Source of the DNA: Cordilura impudica | Lineage: Eukaryota; Arthropoda; Insecta; Diptera; Scathophagidae | Length of the DNA stretch: 64,000 nucleotides | Direction: 5' to 3' | Assembly: GCA_963682025.1 (NCBI GenBank) | Contig: OY821519.1 | Coordinates: 98,577,085 to 98,641,084, forward strand | Shown: positions 1 to 9,786 of the stretch, in pieces | Layout: each line of letters starts with the position of its first letter | How positions within the stretch are numbered: position 1 is the first letter of the stretch | The notes under the pieces: generated by a model | The model's input: the letters and a program-made list of their open reading frames with translations, nothing else | Told to the model about the DNA's origin: nothing | Databases searched by the model: none | Position numbers and translations under genes: made by a program

Positions 1-24
1 GATTTTGTCCATCTTAAGTTATAG

Positions 25-300
25 TCAAACCACGTCTACGACTGATACCGCAGAAGAAGCATCAAGAGCAGAATCTGTTATTGCCAGTTCATCTGCCCGT
101 TCATTACCATAAAAATCCCTATGGCCGGGGATGCACAGAAGAGTAATCACAGAAAGACGGCTTAGCTTTGACAGTTTCTCCTTGTACTGTCGTACTAAAA
201 CGGAAAAGGTAATATGAGATATGAGAGAGAGAGAGAGAAGTGTTGCCTGACTGTCGTATAAAATCTTCCAAGCTTCCCTGATCACCATAATCTCCGTCAA
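25..300 (-). pseudogene. RNase H domain fragment of a non-LTR retrotransposon
   Basis: The minus-strand reading frame contains YDSQATLLSLS and, further on, IPGHRDFYGNERADELA. These match the third and fourth active-site blocks of the RNase H domain that ends ORF2 in I/R1/LOA-type retrotransposons. About 90 residues remain, with no reverse transcriptase beside them, so this is a 3' scrap. A (GA)n microsatellite near 214-238 interrupts the domain. The clade cannot be fixed from this piece. Confidence 0.7.
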
Positions 301-664
301 AAAGACTTTGACATCGTCCGGTAGTCTCTAAAGAAGTTGAATATCTAGATCACAGCACAAGACCGTCTGCAGTGTTAATTTCTAGATTTTCAGATTTGTT
401 ATTTAAAAATAAATGAAAAATACTTTAGATTCAACTCGAAATATAATAGAACAGAAATGTAACTTTCTAAGGGGTACGAACAGTTCCAAAAACGCAGAGA
501 ATGTGATGAAGACAAAAAGCGAACCGTTTGAGAAAAACCTCATCTGCTTCAAAAGGATCACCTAACACCAATTTAAAATATATTTTGAGCCTCAAGCACG
601 TTAAATATTGATTGGTTCCATAACATTATTTTTTTTTTTTCAAAGAGTATCACATTAAAATCTC
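301..664. other. No recognisable feature
   Basis: AT-rich spacer with a T-run near 630-642. Short open frames here show no family resemblance. Confidence 0.5.
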
Positions 665-924
665 TGAAACAATGATGAGACCTGAATCCATGCTCACCTG
701 AAACACCTGACCATTTAGTGAATATTATGAGAAGACGAAAAAGATCACACCAAAGTCGTTCAAAAGCCAAAATCATGTTAACAGTTTTCTTCGATTGTCG
801 TGGTGTGATATATTATGAATACATTACATCGGGCCAAACTGGTAACAAGGAATATTATTTGCGTGTTAGATGTCATTTGCGTAAAGCTATTCATAAAAAG
901 GGAATTACGGCAGACAAACTGTAA
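665..924 (+). pseudogene. mariner transposase fragment
   Basis: A short frame begins NDET followed by a TGA where mariner transposases have Trp (the DETW block with the first catalytic Asp). After a frameshift it continues as KAKIMLTVFFDCRGVIYYEY and ends near TGNKEYYLRVRCHLRKAI. This is the central part of an irritans/mauritiana-type mariner transposase. The third catalytic Asp and the C-terminus are missing and no TIRs were found. A degraded DNA transposon scrap. Confidence 0.7.
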
Positions 925-1177
925 GACCACTCTCGGAACGCCATTTTGTATCCTTTGAGGTGATAAAAAGCTGAATCACCGCGCGCTTTGTAGGACACTG
1001 CGGAAATCGACATAAACAATGGTTTCGAGAACTCTAAACAATTTGGAAGAATAAGTAAAGATTTTGAATTTTATAATAAAATTCACCTTTTCATTTGAAC
1101 ACAATTGTATATTCCTATATTTAATATGTACTTTCTATTAATTTTATTAACGAAATATTTTAAGTGTATGTTTTATA

Positions 1178-2478
1178 AAGGGTTTTTCAACAGGGACGCT
1201 ACAAAAGTAGAAAGACAGGGACAGCAAACGACGCCATATTTCTTGCCGCTCTTTTGACATTTCTCTTGAGTAAGGTTTGCCATTTCATGATGGAAAGATA
1301 ACGAGCCAACAATGAGTCGAAATTATTAAAATTTACTACCGAAATTCGGAGTCAGTGGCCTCAACGTAGCGCTACGTCCAATTTATGGTCGTCATAATCG
1401 TCCTAGCAGATCAACAATTGAGCGTCTAGTGGCAAAATTTGAATCCACGGGCACAGTACAAAATGTTCCCGTGCCAGTGAGGCAAAGAAGTGCCCATAGT
1501 GTCGAGAATATTGCTGCCGCTGAGGCTTCAGTTGAAGAAAGCCCAAATGTGTCTCTCACACGTCGTTCTCAAGCGTTGGGCATTTCTGTGACGTCATTGT
1601 GGCGAATTTTGCGAAAAGATCTTGGCCTACATCCTCACAAGATCAAATTGATGCAAGAGCTGAAGCCGCTGGACCACCAGAAGCGTAGTATGTTCGTGAA
1701 TTGGGCTGAGCAACAACTTGAAAATGATTCGAATTTTCATCGAAAAATCATCTTCAGCGATGAGGCTCATTTCTGGCTAAATGGCTTCGTCAATAAACAA
1801 AATATGCGTTATTGGTCAGACAGCAATAATCCACACGCACTCCATGAGTCATCATTGCATCCCGAAAAAATGACGGTTTGGTGCGGTTTATGGGCCGGCG
1901 GCGTCATTGGGCCGTACTTCTTCCGTGATGATCAAGACCGGCACGTCACTGTGAATGGGAATCGCTACCGTTCAATGATAACCGAATATTTTTGGCCCCA
2001 ATTGGATGATATGGACTTGGAGGACATGTGGTTCCAAGAGGACGGCGCCACAAGCCACACAGCGAATGTCACAATCAATTTATTGGAAACCAAGTTTGGA
2101 GAACGTGTTATCTCACGAAAAGGTCCAGTCTATTGGCCGCCTCGGTCGTGCGATTTGACGCCGCTGGACTATTTTCAGTGGGGCTACGTCAAGTCTATGC
2201 TCTATGCCAACAAGCCAGCGACGATTGATGAACTTCGTACGAATATCGAACGTGAAATTGCAGCAGTATCGGCCTATGTATGCTTGAAAACCGTTGAAAA
2301 TTGGGTTCAGGGTCTGGACTTCTGCAAGCGTGCCCGTGGTGGCCATGCAAAAGAGATCGATTTCCATGCATAATGGCATCGAACGTACTTTCACAAGAAT
2401 AAAGAATTTCAGTGATATCCAAAACCGTTTTTGTTTTATTTAAAAAAACTTTTGTAGCGCTCTTATTGAAAAACCCTT
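1178..2478 (+). mobile_element. DD41D mariner, copy 1, with TIRs and TA duplication
   Basis: The ends are inverted repeats of about 32 bp: AAGGGTTTTTCAACAGGGAC on the left, and the reverse complement AAGGGTTTTTCAATAAGAGC on the right. The match extends to GCTACAAAAGT. TA dinucleotides flank both ends (1176-1177 and 2479-2480), as expected for Tc1/mariner insertion. The element is about 1.3 kb, the usual mariner length, and carries one transposase frame on the plus strand. Confidence 0.9.
1290..2373 (+). pseudogene. DD41D mariner transposase, N-terminus damaged
   Basis: Cut-and-paste transposase. A frame of about 330 codons is open from near 1381 to the TAA at 2371. It shows the second helix-turn-helix (RRSQALGISVTSLWRILRKD), the first catalytic Asp in FSDEAHF, the second in QEDGATSHTA and the third in CDLTPLDYF. 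I count 41 residues between the last two Asp, which places it in the DD41D (rosa-like) group. Upstream, the first DNA-binding helices (VEIIKIYYRNSESVAST) lie in another frame, with a TGA, a TAG and an apparent 2-base loss near 1370. The protein is therefore not intact although the catalytic core is open. Confidence 0.88.
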
Positions 2479-2480
2479 TA

Positions 2481-2600
2481 TATATTAGTTCACGGAGTTT
2501 TCACTCCATGTAGTATGGGGCTAGGTCCTATGGCCGATTAAAGCTTTCAAACGGCATCAAATGTTGAAGGACCAAGACATAGTCAAAGGTCCATAAAGTA
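2481..2600 (+). repeat. Possible GTCY-element scrap
   Basis: Short runs (TATGGGGCTAGGTC, CTATGGCCGATTAAAGCTTT) resemble the middle of the GTCY elements described elsewhere here, with a deletion between them. Weak and short. Confidence 0.35.
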
Positions 2601-2689
2601 TCATTTAATCAATTCTGCGCTATGGAGCACCAGCGTGGCCACATGCACCAATTGTCGGTTCTCAAAAATTGATGTCGCCAGTGTATTGG

Positions 2690-3084
2690 TTGAGCGTACT
2701 TCGAGTATGTAGTGCATATCGAACTACATCAGAGGATTCGGTGTGCGTAATAACGGAAATGATTCCGATAGATTTACTGGCAAGCGAAGCTCAGAGACTA
2801 TATACATATATCGAAAAAGAATAATTCATATATGTCAAAGTTGGAAATACATAGGGCAAAACGCGAAAAAACAAACAGAGCTTAAGTGGTCATTGGACAT
2901 TCCAAATTATACCCAATTATACAAAGATGAAGAGACGTCATATACTACACGATTTTTTAGCGGTCACGGTTGTTACAGTAGCTATCTAAACAGATTTGGA
3001 CGCCATGATTCTCCTATGTTCCCTGGGTGTACAGAGGAGTTAGAGATCGTAGAGACCGACAACGTGCGCATACAGTTGGAGTAA
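2690..3084 (+). pseudogene. R1/LOA-type non-LTR retrotransposon ORF2 C-terminal fragment
   Basis: One frame reads LRVCSAYRTTSEDSVCVITE then MIPIDLLASEAQRLY, a block typical of the end of the reverse transcriptase in R1-type ORF2. After a frameshift near 2800-2880, a second frame carries FFSGHGCYSSYLNRFGRHDS followed by a Cys. That is the start of the C-terminal zinc-knuckle block (GHGCF...YL.RFGR..SP.C). Part of the zinc-binding set is lost (PMFPGC for P.C..C). The upstream RT and endonuclease are absent, so this is a truncated, frameshifted remnant. It could belong to the same family as the RNase H scraps at 25-300 and 5200-5880. Confidence 0.75.
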
Positions 3085-3284
3085 GAATTAGAATTTCAAT
3101 TGAAGAAAGAGAATAGTTTAGAGGTAATATTAATATTCGATTAAAACTGGAACAAGGCGACTGATTTTATTAATGTTGTACACAACGAGTTGAGATTAGA
3201 AGAGTTGAGGCGAAATAAAATGGGGCAGGAATCTGGCGTACCACCACATGGAATGCGAAGCTTATGCTAGATTTCCACCACTCG

Positions 3285-3440
3285 TACAAAAAAAAAAAAA
3301 AACAGACAGACTGGCTCAGAAAGTGATTCGGGTCGGTCGGTGTAATAAAATGGATCTGTGTCAAATTTTTTTGATAGTTACAAACATCACTACAAACTCA
3401 TTATAGCCTGACCACATAGTGGTATAGCGTATACAAATCG
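3285..3440 (+). repeat. GTCY-element 3' fragment
   Basis: Contains CAGACAGACTGG, then CTCAGAAAGTGATTCGGGTC and the end block CCACATAGTGGTATAGCGTA. This order is the right-hand third of the GTCY elements at 35764 and 37142. The left part is missing. Confidence 0.65.
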
Positions 3441-3632
3441 TACTTTAATTTCTATAATAATTTTCATTCTATTTTTTTAAGTATAAAAACAATAGTTAAG
3501 CCAGACTTAGTCCAGGAGTAGTGATTGTTAAATATCATAAAAATTATTTTATCGATAATTCGATTTGTTTTTAAATTTATGCATCTATCGATAATTACCA
3601 ATGAAAACAAACAATTCAAATTTAATTCAAAA

Positions 3633-3976
3633 CTAGCAGATTCCAGCGCTCGAAATTTGAGTGCCAGTTTCTAGGCAACTTTATTTGTCAACTTAGCCAA
3701 TTCACAAACCAACACATTTTTTGGTTTATTATTATTGTGAATGAAGATAACAAACTCATTAACAAACACATTAACAAATTTTATGTATGTGTTAGTAGCA
3801 ACTTTAAATGTAATTTACTCAAAATACAGAAAAAAATTAGAAAATCTGTAAATCTGCAAACCGGCTAAAAAAAAATACCTTTCAAATAATATCCGTTTGG
3901 TCAAAATCGGGATAAAACGGTAGAAACGGTAGAAACATCAGTAACAAGAAATCGCCTAGCCTATTAATATTATAGA
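3633..3976 (-). mobile_element. Short non-autonomous Helitron (CTAG family)
   Basis: Read on the minus strand it starts TCTATAATATTAATAGG and ends with a hairpin, about 12 bases, then CTAG followed by T. The hairpin at this locus is slightly degraded (CTCGAAATTTGAG). It is flanked by A on one side and T on the other, the Helitron target. It has no coding capacity, so it would depend on a Rep/helicase from elsewhere. Confidence 0.85.
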
Positions 3977-5199
3977 TATTTTATTAAAGTTTTTTATTTA
4001 ATTAAACTTATTAAAAAAAAAACGTTCTAGAAATATAACGTACTTAGGCTTTCATCCTTTGATCGTGTACTGCAAATCCCTGCAATGAAAATGCCCATTC
4101 TGAGTTAACACTTGTTGGTTGAACAGATCTAAGGTAGTTATAGGTCAATTCTAATTATTTAACGAGATCTTTCACATCTTCAAAGAACATCAATTCTCTT
4201 TTGATAATTTTATTTAAACCTGCTAATGTTTTGTGCAGTGGTCCTTGTGAACCTTCGAACTCTTGTATTGTTCGGTGAACTTTCATTTATAATGCAATAT
4301 CACGAAATTTCCATTACTTTTATAACAATGACTCATCACAAATTTTGCAATAGTTTTAGTTACCGAAGTATATTAACCCTGGTGATTATTTAAATTTGAA
4401 AGCATCTAAAAAATGTGACCTTCATTCATGTTGTGTAAATACAATTTTGATTTAAACGTCATAAATTTTAAACTAAATTCATTTGGTTTACAACAATCAT
4501 CACGTTATGAAATCATTATAATAAATAAGATGTGTAAAACTGCAATAATTAAAAAAAAACTCGTTTGTCTTAGGAAATATCTGGAAATCAATTCGGTTCC
4601 TCAAAGATTTGCGAAAAAACTTATAAATTTTTACATATAATACCTTTATCGTTTTATCGATAATATTAAGAGGATTTATCAATTATTCTGAAATGATATT
4701 TTGGTCCGATTAATCTGTTTTGCAATCACTATCCAGAAATTCCGTGAAGTAGGATCACAACAATTTTTTAAGTTTTCGCCTTAAATAGTGCATAAAACTT
4801 TATTTTCTACAGTACGGAATACGCACTCTTCATTAACCACAAACAAATCAGCTGAACATATTTGAAGTAAAGTGAGCTGAAGAAGAATTGAGTCGACAAT
4901 ATGATAGAATATGTCCATGATTTTACGACTCATTACAAAAACAATTGATACAAATAATGAGTGAGATCGAAACCTAATGTTGTTTTAATTATTTTATACT
5001 TATATACATATAAAAGTTTACAAAAAAAATATACTTTTCATACTAAAAAATCAATAAATATTAAAAATTCCCAGATATTTCAGCAACATTAACGCATATT
5101 GTCCAAATTTACAGATACATCACCTTTAATTTTTCCAACTACCAATTATAAGAAGTCCTAACTGCACAATTGACAAGTCCCTCAATGAGAACCAAAATA
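3977..5199. other. AT-rich spacer, nothing recognised
   Basis: About 1.2 kb with poly-A/T runs and a TATCGATAA-type motif. Small open frames on both strands (for example 4428-4640) have the lysine/asparagine bias of random AT-rich DNA and no motifs. Confidence 0.5.
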
Positions 5200-5880
5200 A
5201 ATTTTATGACCATTATTTACTGTATGCCGATGGCTCCAGAGCCGATACTAGAGTTAGCTTTGGCGTTGTAGATAACGAAAACACACTGATAAGAACAATT
5301 TTACCTGAATATAGCACTAATTAATTTGCTAAAATTATTACTACTAGCAGATTCCAGCCCTCGAAATTCGAGTGCAAATTCTAGGAATTTTTATTTTTTC
5401 ATTAAATAAAGACCATAAAGGTATGCTAATCAATTACAGCCAATTCACAAATCAACACAGAAAAACAAACTCATTTTTATTACAAACACATTAACAAATT
5501 TAATAAACACACACGTAGCGTTGTATAATTTTATGTATGTGTTAGTAGCAACTTTAAATGCAATTTACGCAAAATAAGGGAAAAAATTTAAAAATCTGTA
5601 GATCTGCAAAACCGCTGAAAAGAAATATCTTTCAAAAAATATACGTTTGGTAAAAGTCGGGATAAAACGGTAGAACAAAACCTCGGTCACAAGATATCGC
5701 CTAGCTTAATAATATTATAGATTTACCAGACAATAAATGACTCAAGAGCTAGACACGCAATTTGCACTGACTCCCTTTCTGCGCTAGATGCAATAAAATT
5801 TGTTGTCCATCTCCGTATAAAATCGTCAAAATTTTTTGTGTTCTTCAACTCCCATTTCACAAGAAAATCTGCCATTACCT
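5200..5880 (+). pseudogene. RNase H domain of a non-LTR retrotransposon, split by a Helitron
   Basis: The left half reads LYADGSRADTRVSFGVVD, with the first catalytic Asp of RNase H. The right half (from 5724) reads YQTINDSRARHAICTDSLSA, with CTDS holding another catalytic Asp. A Helitron at 5344-5721 lies between them. It is 378 bp, a multiple of three, and removing it joins the two halves in one frame. A TAA just before the insertion and missing neighbours show the retrotransposon was already a remnant or has decayed since. Confidence 0.78.
5344..5721 (-). mobile_element. Short non-autonomous Helitron (CTAG family)
   Basis: Minus-strand ends are TCTATAATATTATTAAGC and GGCTGGAATCTGCTAG. The hairpin CTCGAATTTCGAG lies about 12 bases before CTAG. 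Flanked by A and T. It sits inside the RNase H remnant, which supplies a natural empty-site test. Confidence 0.9.
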
Positions 5881-6045
5881 ACTTTTAGTCGTCCATTAAG
5901 CAGCAGAAGTATTCTTTTATGAAATATAATTTCAATTTCTCTGCTCTGTTTTTGGCCTCTAAATTACAGCGTCTCTGTCTGGATCTTTTTACTTTGGGTG
6001 TTTTCATTGGCTTTAATTTTTCGCACTAATTAGTAAAAAAAAAAA

Positions 6046-7210
6046 TCATGCGAGACCGATCACAGGGTAGATGTGTAAACATCAAGTAATTAAAGACTTT
6101 TTTATGTCAATTTTTTAAAATCAAACAGAAAGCGTCATCTATGTATCACTTATAGCAAACAACTGCTGGGACTCTGGTTATACTTGTGGGGTTGTAGAAT
6201 TATGTATTTGTTATACATTTATATTGTGAAATTTTTGTCGTTTTACAGCAAAGGGTTGTTGAATTAGCTGAAATAATTTTATATCATAATTTTTTATCAA
6301 TACAATCATAAGTCACACCGATTTGTCTTACGGTCACAGCGTAACATGTGAGCTCATATGTTACGCTGTTTTTATACCCTATACCACTATGTGGTTTGGG
6401 TATAATGACTTTGTGCTGCTGTTTGTAACAACCAAAAATATTTGACCCAGACCCATCTTTAATTATACCGATCGAATCAGAATCACTTTTTGAGTTGATT
6501 TGACAATGTCCGTCCGTCCATCCGTCCGTCTGTGTGTCCATGTAAACCTTGTAATCAAACTGCAGGTCGCAAATATGAATATATTTTGATGAAATTTGGT
6601 ATATAAGCTTTTATCGGCCATGGGATGAACGCTATTGAAATTGGTGAAATTCGGTCCATGTTCAGACCTAGCCCCCATACAAATTACCCCTATGAAATCG
6701 ACATAAATTGCCATAAGATCCAAATTGTCATATAGATCTTACTCAAATTGGGTTTGTATGCGTTCATTACATCCATTAATGAGTAGTCCAAAAATGATCC
6801 CTTTGGTCTCATATAGAGCTGCTTCCCGATATTAACTTAAATCTATTAAAAAACAAAAATATTGCACTGATTCTTCTCAAATTTTGTTTGTATATGTTTC
6901 TACAAAATACAAGAGACGTTACCAACCATGGTCAGGATCGGTCCATTTTTGGACCTAGTCCCCATATAGATATAGCATCCGATATGAACTTTTTCATATC
7001 TGCAGCCAAAAAAATTAATAAAAATCCCACTCAAATTTGGTTTTTGCTTATTTTCTATGTCCAGTTAGTTGGGCCTAAGAGATAGGGTTTCCAAACGCAT
7101 GGTATAGGGTATCGTATAGTCGGTCTATACCGACTATAATTTTCTTACTTGTTTGTGATTGTATTGTGAAATAGAAATTTAGCCCCCTGCGCGTATATAT
7201 GTTTACACAC
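6046..7210 (-). mobile_element. Array-carrier family, copy 1 (no array), split by a GTCY element
   Basis: Minus-strand ends match the other three copies. One end is GTGTGTAAACATATATACGC, equivalent to GATGTGTAAACATC plus GCGCAGGGGG in the others. The other is GATCGGTCTCGCATGA with AGATGTGTAAACATC just inside. T-runs flank both ends. Without the 780-bp insert at 6372-7151 it is about 385 bp and has no tandem array, so it shows the plain form. It is non-coding. Class uncertain: Helentron-like or MITE. Confidence 0.75.
6372..7151 (-). mobile_element. GTCY element, full-length copy
   Basis: Read on the minus strand: CAAGTAAGAAAATTATAGTC, then a near-terminal hairpin (TATAGTCGGT paired with ACCGACTATA), then ATACCCTATACCATGCGTTT. 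Then comes a body with GGACTAGGTCCAAAAATGG, a (GGAC)n/(GTCY)n tract near 6506-6541, a fold-back block around the GAGTC-type motif, and the end CCACATAGTGGTATAGGGTA. It is inserted in the T-run of array-carrier copy 1. The layout resembles the mini-me/DINE-1 class of flies. No protein is encoded. Confidence 0.8.
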
Positions 7211-7685
7211 AAAAAAAAATTAATTATCGCTTGTGAAAAAAGTTAGCTGAAATATGTGTCTTAAGATTTTTCGATCTCAATTCTTATACATAAAAAATGT
7301 AAACAAACTGTAGACACAAATTACAAAAGAGATGCGATTTTTAGATAAATTTCTAAAAAATTAATCATATACATTATACAATAAGAAATTTTTATATACA
7401 TAAAGTCTGTGTTTGTATCAAAATTAAAATGAATTATTTTCTGATTGTTTGTATTAAAAAATTTGGTTAAATAGCTAATACTTTTTTGAGTTCAACTAAC
7501 TGAACAGAACTTCATCTTCACATAACTGCTACTTCACGTTATGTTTAGACTAACGAAGCCTTTATATAAATATTTATCAACAAAAATAAGATTGATAAGT
7601 ATTGCAAAATAACCTGAACCCAACTATCATATAACCTCAAAAGAGAATTTTGGCGCTAAATGGCCTGATTTATGGTCTATATATC
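7211..7685. other. AT-rich spacer, nothing recognised
   Basis: No motif, repeat family or coding signal seen. Confidence 0.5.
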
Positions 7686-7930
7686 TGTGGTCACAAGCGG
7701 TAACCGCCTAAGTCGAGTTAAGAACGTTTTGAGTTATGTATGCTATCATATTCTACTAAAAACGCTTTCTATTCACGTGAAATCCCCATTTCTCTAACAC
7801 TCTTTATTAAAAAGTTATTGATGAGAACAATCTGACCTAAGTCGTAATGAAGCCCTATTACATTTATATAAAAAGTTATTTTTCTCAAAAGCAAGATTTT
7901 CGACTTAGGCGGTTAATGCTTGTGACCACA
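7686..7930. mobile_element. MITE-like element with about 31-bp inverted ends
   Basis: TGTGGTCACAAGCGGTAACC at the left end is mirrored by GGTTAATGCTTGTGACCACA at the right, and the match runs on through GCCTAAGTCGA. The element is 245 bp and non-coding. The flanking bases do not give a clear target duplication, so no superfamily is assigned. Confidence 0.7.
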
Positions 7931-8192
7931 TATTATGTGTACTAGGCAAATGTGTCGATGTTGTCAATTATTGTCAGCAGTAAGAACAAGGGTTATAAGG
8001 TCTTATGTTTTGTAATCCCTGACAGCATGACATCTAAAATGAAATTGCCATGTTGATAATTTGTTTTTGTTTGACAACCGGAATTTTTTTTTAGTTTTCA
8101 GGATGTAATTCAAACGTAATTAATAGAGAACTACCAGATGACATAGGCACAAGCATAAAGCTGTATTAAACCGTAATGTATGTACATATACA
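7931..8192. other. Spacer, nothing recognised
   Basis: AT-rich with no recognised motif. Confidence 0.5.
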
Positions 8193-8633
8193 CCAGCCGA
8201 AGAGGCTTTTTTCCGTCGACTCCGACTCCAACTCCAAAAACATTTTAAATTTAAAAGCCCTACTCGACCAAAAATTATTAAATTAAATAGATATTACACA
8301 TTTTTGGGATCATAACCAAATTATTCCCGCAGATGAGGTGCGAACCAAATCTTCCATAATAAAAAAAATAAAATTTAGTAATACAAACAAATTACGTGAA
8401 ACATTTTTCTTGCAATTCGCAAACTTAAGTTATAGGCATCTGAAATTCATAAATGAGAGGTAGTTAAAATTTATATGTTGAAGCGATCCGAATCATCTTT
8501 CTCTAATGATGACTTAAGTTTCGAACTTATTTGGATAGACTAGAACGATTAAAATCAAAGCGAAGATGTTTAAATTTACATAAAGAAAATAAAATGGTAG
8601 ATATTAAAAAATCTAAAAAAGAGTTTTTAACGG

Positions 8634-8850
8634 TTTAGCCCAGCACTCTAAATTCGAGTGCAAATTCTAAGAAATATTATTTTTTCATTCAATTTTTGTC
8701 TTCCCATGTTTTTTTAATCTATTTATGTATATAAAAAATTGATGAATATTTAAATGAGCCTAAAGGTATGTTAATCAATTTTAGCAATTCACAATTCAAC
8801 ACAGAGCGTCTGATATATAATTTAAATCATTCGCATTAACAGGGTATAAC
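8634..8850 (-). repeat. Helitron 3' fragment inside the hAT derivative
   Basis: CAGCACTCTAAATTCGAGTG, CAAATTCTAAG and CCTAAAGGTATGTTAATCAA match the 3' half of the CTAG Helitrons. The 5' half is missing and the hairpin has a mismatch. The same fragment recurs at 63697-63880 in the second hAT copy. Confidence 0.6.
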
Positions 8851-8975
8851 GAATTATTATAAATATTTTATTTTATTTAATTTAATATATTTCTAAGACA
8901 GATTAAACATAAATTTTATCATTCTCAGCTTCTCCTCCTTATGAGCTATAACTATGCCAATTTTCACACTCCTCC

Positions 8976-9212
8976 GTGCCCGCATATTGCTTAAAAAGGG
9001 AACTAAAAATTTTCTTTCACGTATTAATGTATAGATTAAACGGAATAGAAGAAGCAATTACTGTTTATTTAGAAATTACTCGTAATGCAGCTATAATTGT
9101 GACTGCAATGTCTCCAACACAAGTAAGCGCTGAAAGCTTATTCTCAGCTTTGAAAATTTTCGAATCAGATTTAAGAGTATCGATAAAAGAGAGTTTGGAA
9201 ATTATTTTTTGA
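8976..9212 (+). pseudogene. hAT transposase C-terminal dimerisation fragment
   Basis: The last 35 residues read SPTQVSAESLFSALKIF then ESDLRVSIKESLEIIF. This is the conserved core of the hAT dimerisation domain, where the family consensus is close to S.T..SVERLFSALK...SDLR..L.ED. The DDE catalytic region is absent, so the element is internally deleted. The ATG at 8976 has no special support. Confidence 0.75.
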
Positions 9213-9547
9213 GAGCTTTATTATAAAAAAAATTTAATTTTTTTTATTTTTTTGTGATTATTTAAATAAATATGTATATTTGCTAACTTGTTTATTTTTA
9301 TTATAAAAATAAATAATATTTACATTTGAATTATAGTTTAATTTCTTAACAAAATTTAAATTTTATTTTTATTACTTGTATTAATATGCACATAATAATA
9401 TTCAAAAATACACATACACACACATATGCTTCAACTATTAGTGAAACTATAAAGTGTATTGTGCAAAACCTGTTATATTGAAGAGTCGGAGAAAAAATGA
9501 AGTGTCGGAGTCGGTAGCTTTGATGATCGACAGCCTTAGTATATACA

Positions 9548-9786
9548 TAGAGGGAATTTAGACGTGGGGTTTTTAACCTGGCTTTTTCTTCAATTCTCTT
9601 TTGAAGATGCTACGTCAATCCCCGTACATATATATACATTGTGCTTTTTTGATTGCAACTACTCTTGTTTTTTTTTTTTTAAGTTTACTCCAGCAATCTT
9701 TTTCATTTGTTCATTCGCAACAAATAAACAACATAAGAACCATTTAATTAGCAAAAGTTCGAACAATTCTCATTTTTTTTTTTTTT
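9548..9786. other. Spacer with long T-runs
   Basis: Ends in the T-run into which the array carrier at 9787 is inserted. Confidence 0.5.

Larger units (their letters stand above)
8193..9539 (+). mobile_element. hAT deletion derivative, copy 1
   Basis: The left end CCAGCCGAAGAGGC leads into GACTCCGACTCC. The right end reads GGAGTCGGTAGC...CGACAGCCTTAG, the inverted counterpart typical of one hAT group. Flanks CATATACA (8185-8192) and TATATACA (9540-9547) agree at 7 of 8 bases, fitting an 8-bp hAT duplication. Inside are a Helitron 3' fragment (8634-8850) and the C-terminus of the transposase. A second copy begins near 63650. Confidence 0.7.

Noticed and set aside
4428..4682. Short frames at 4428-4640 and 4500-4682
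   Set aside because: Mirror-image frames in AT-rich DNA with Asn/Lys/Ile bias and no homology.
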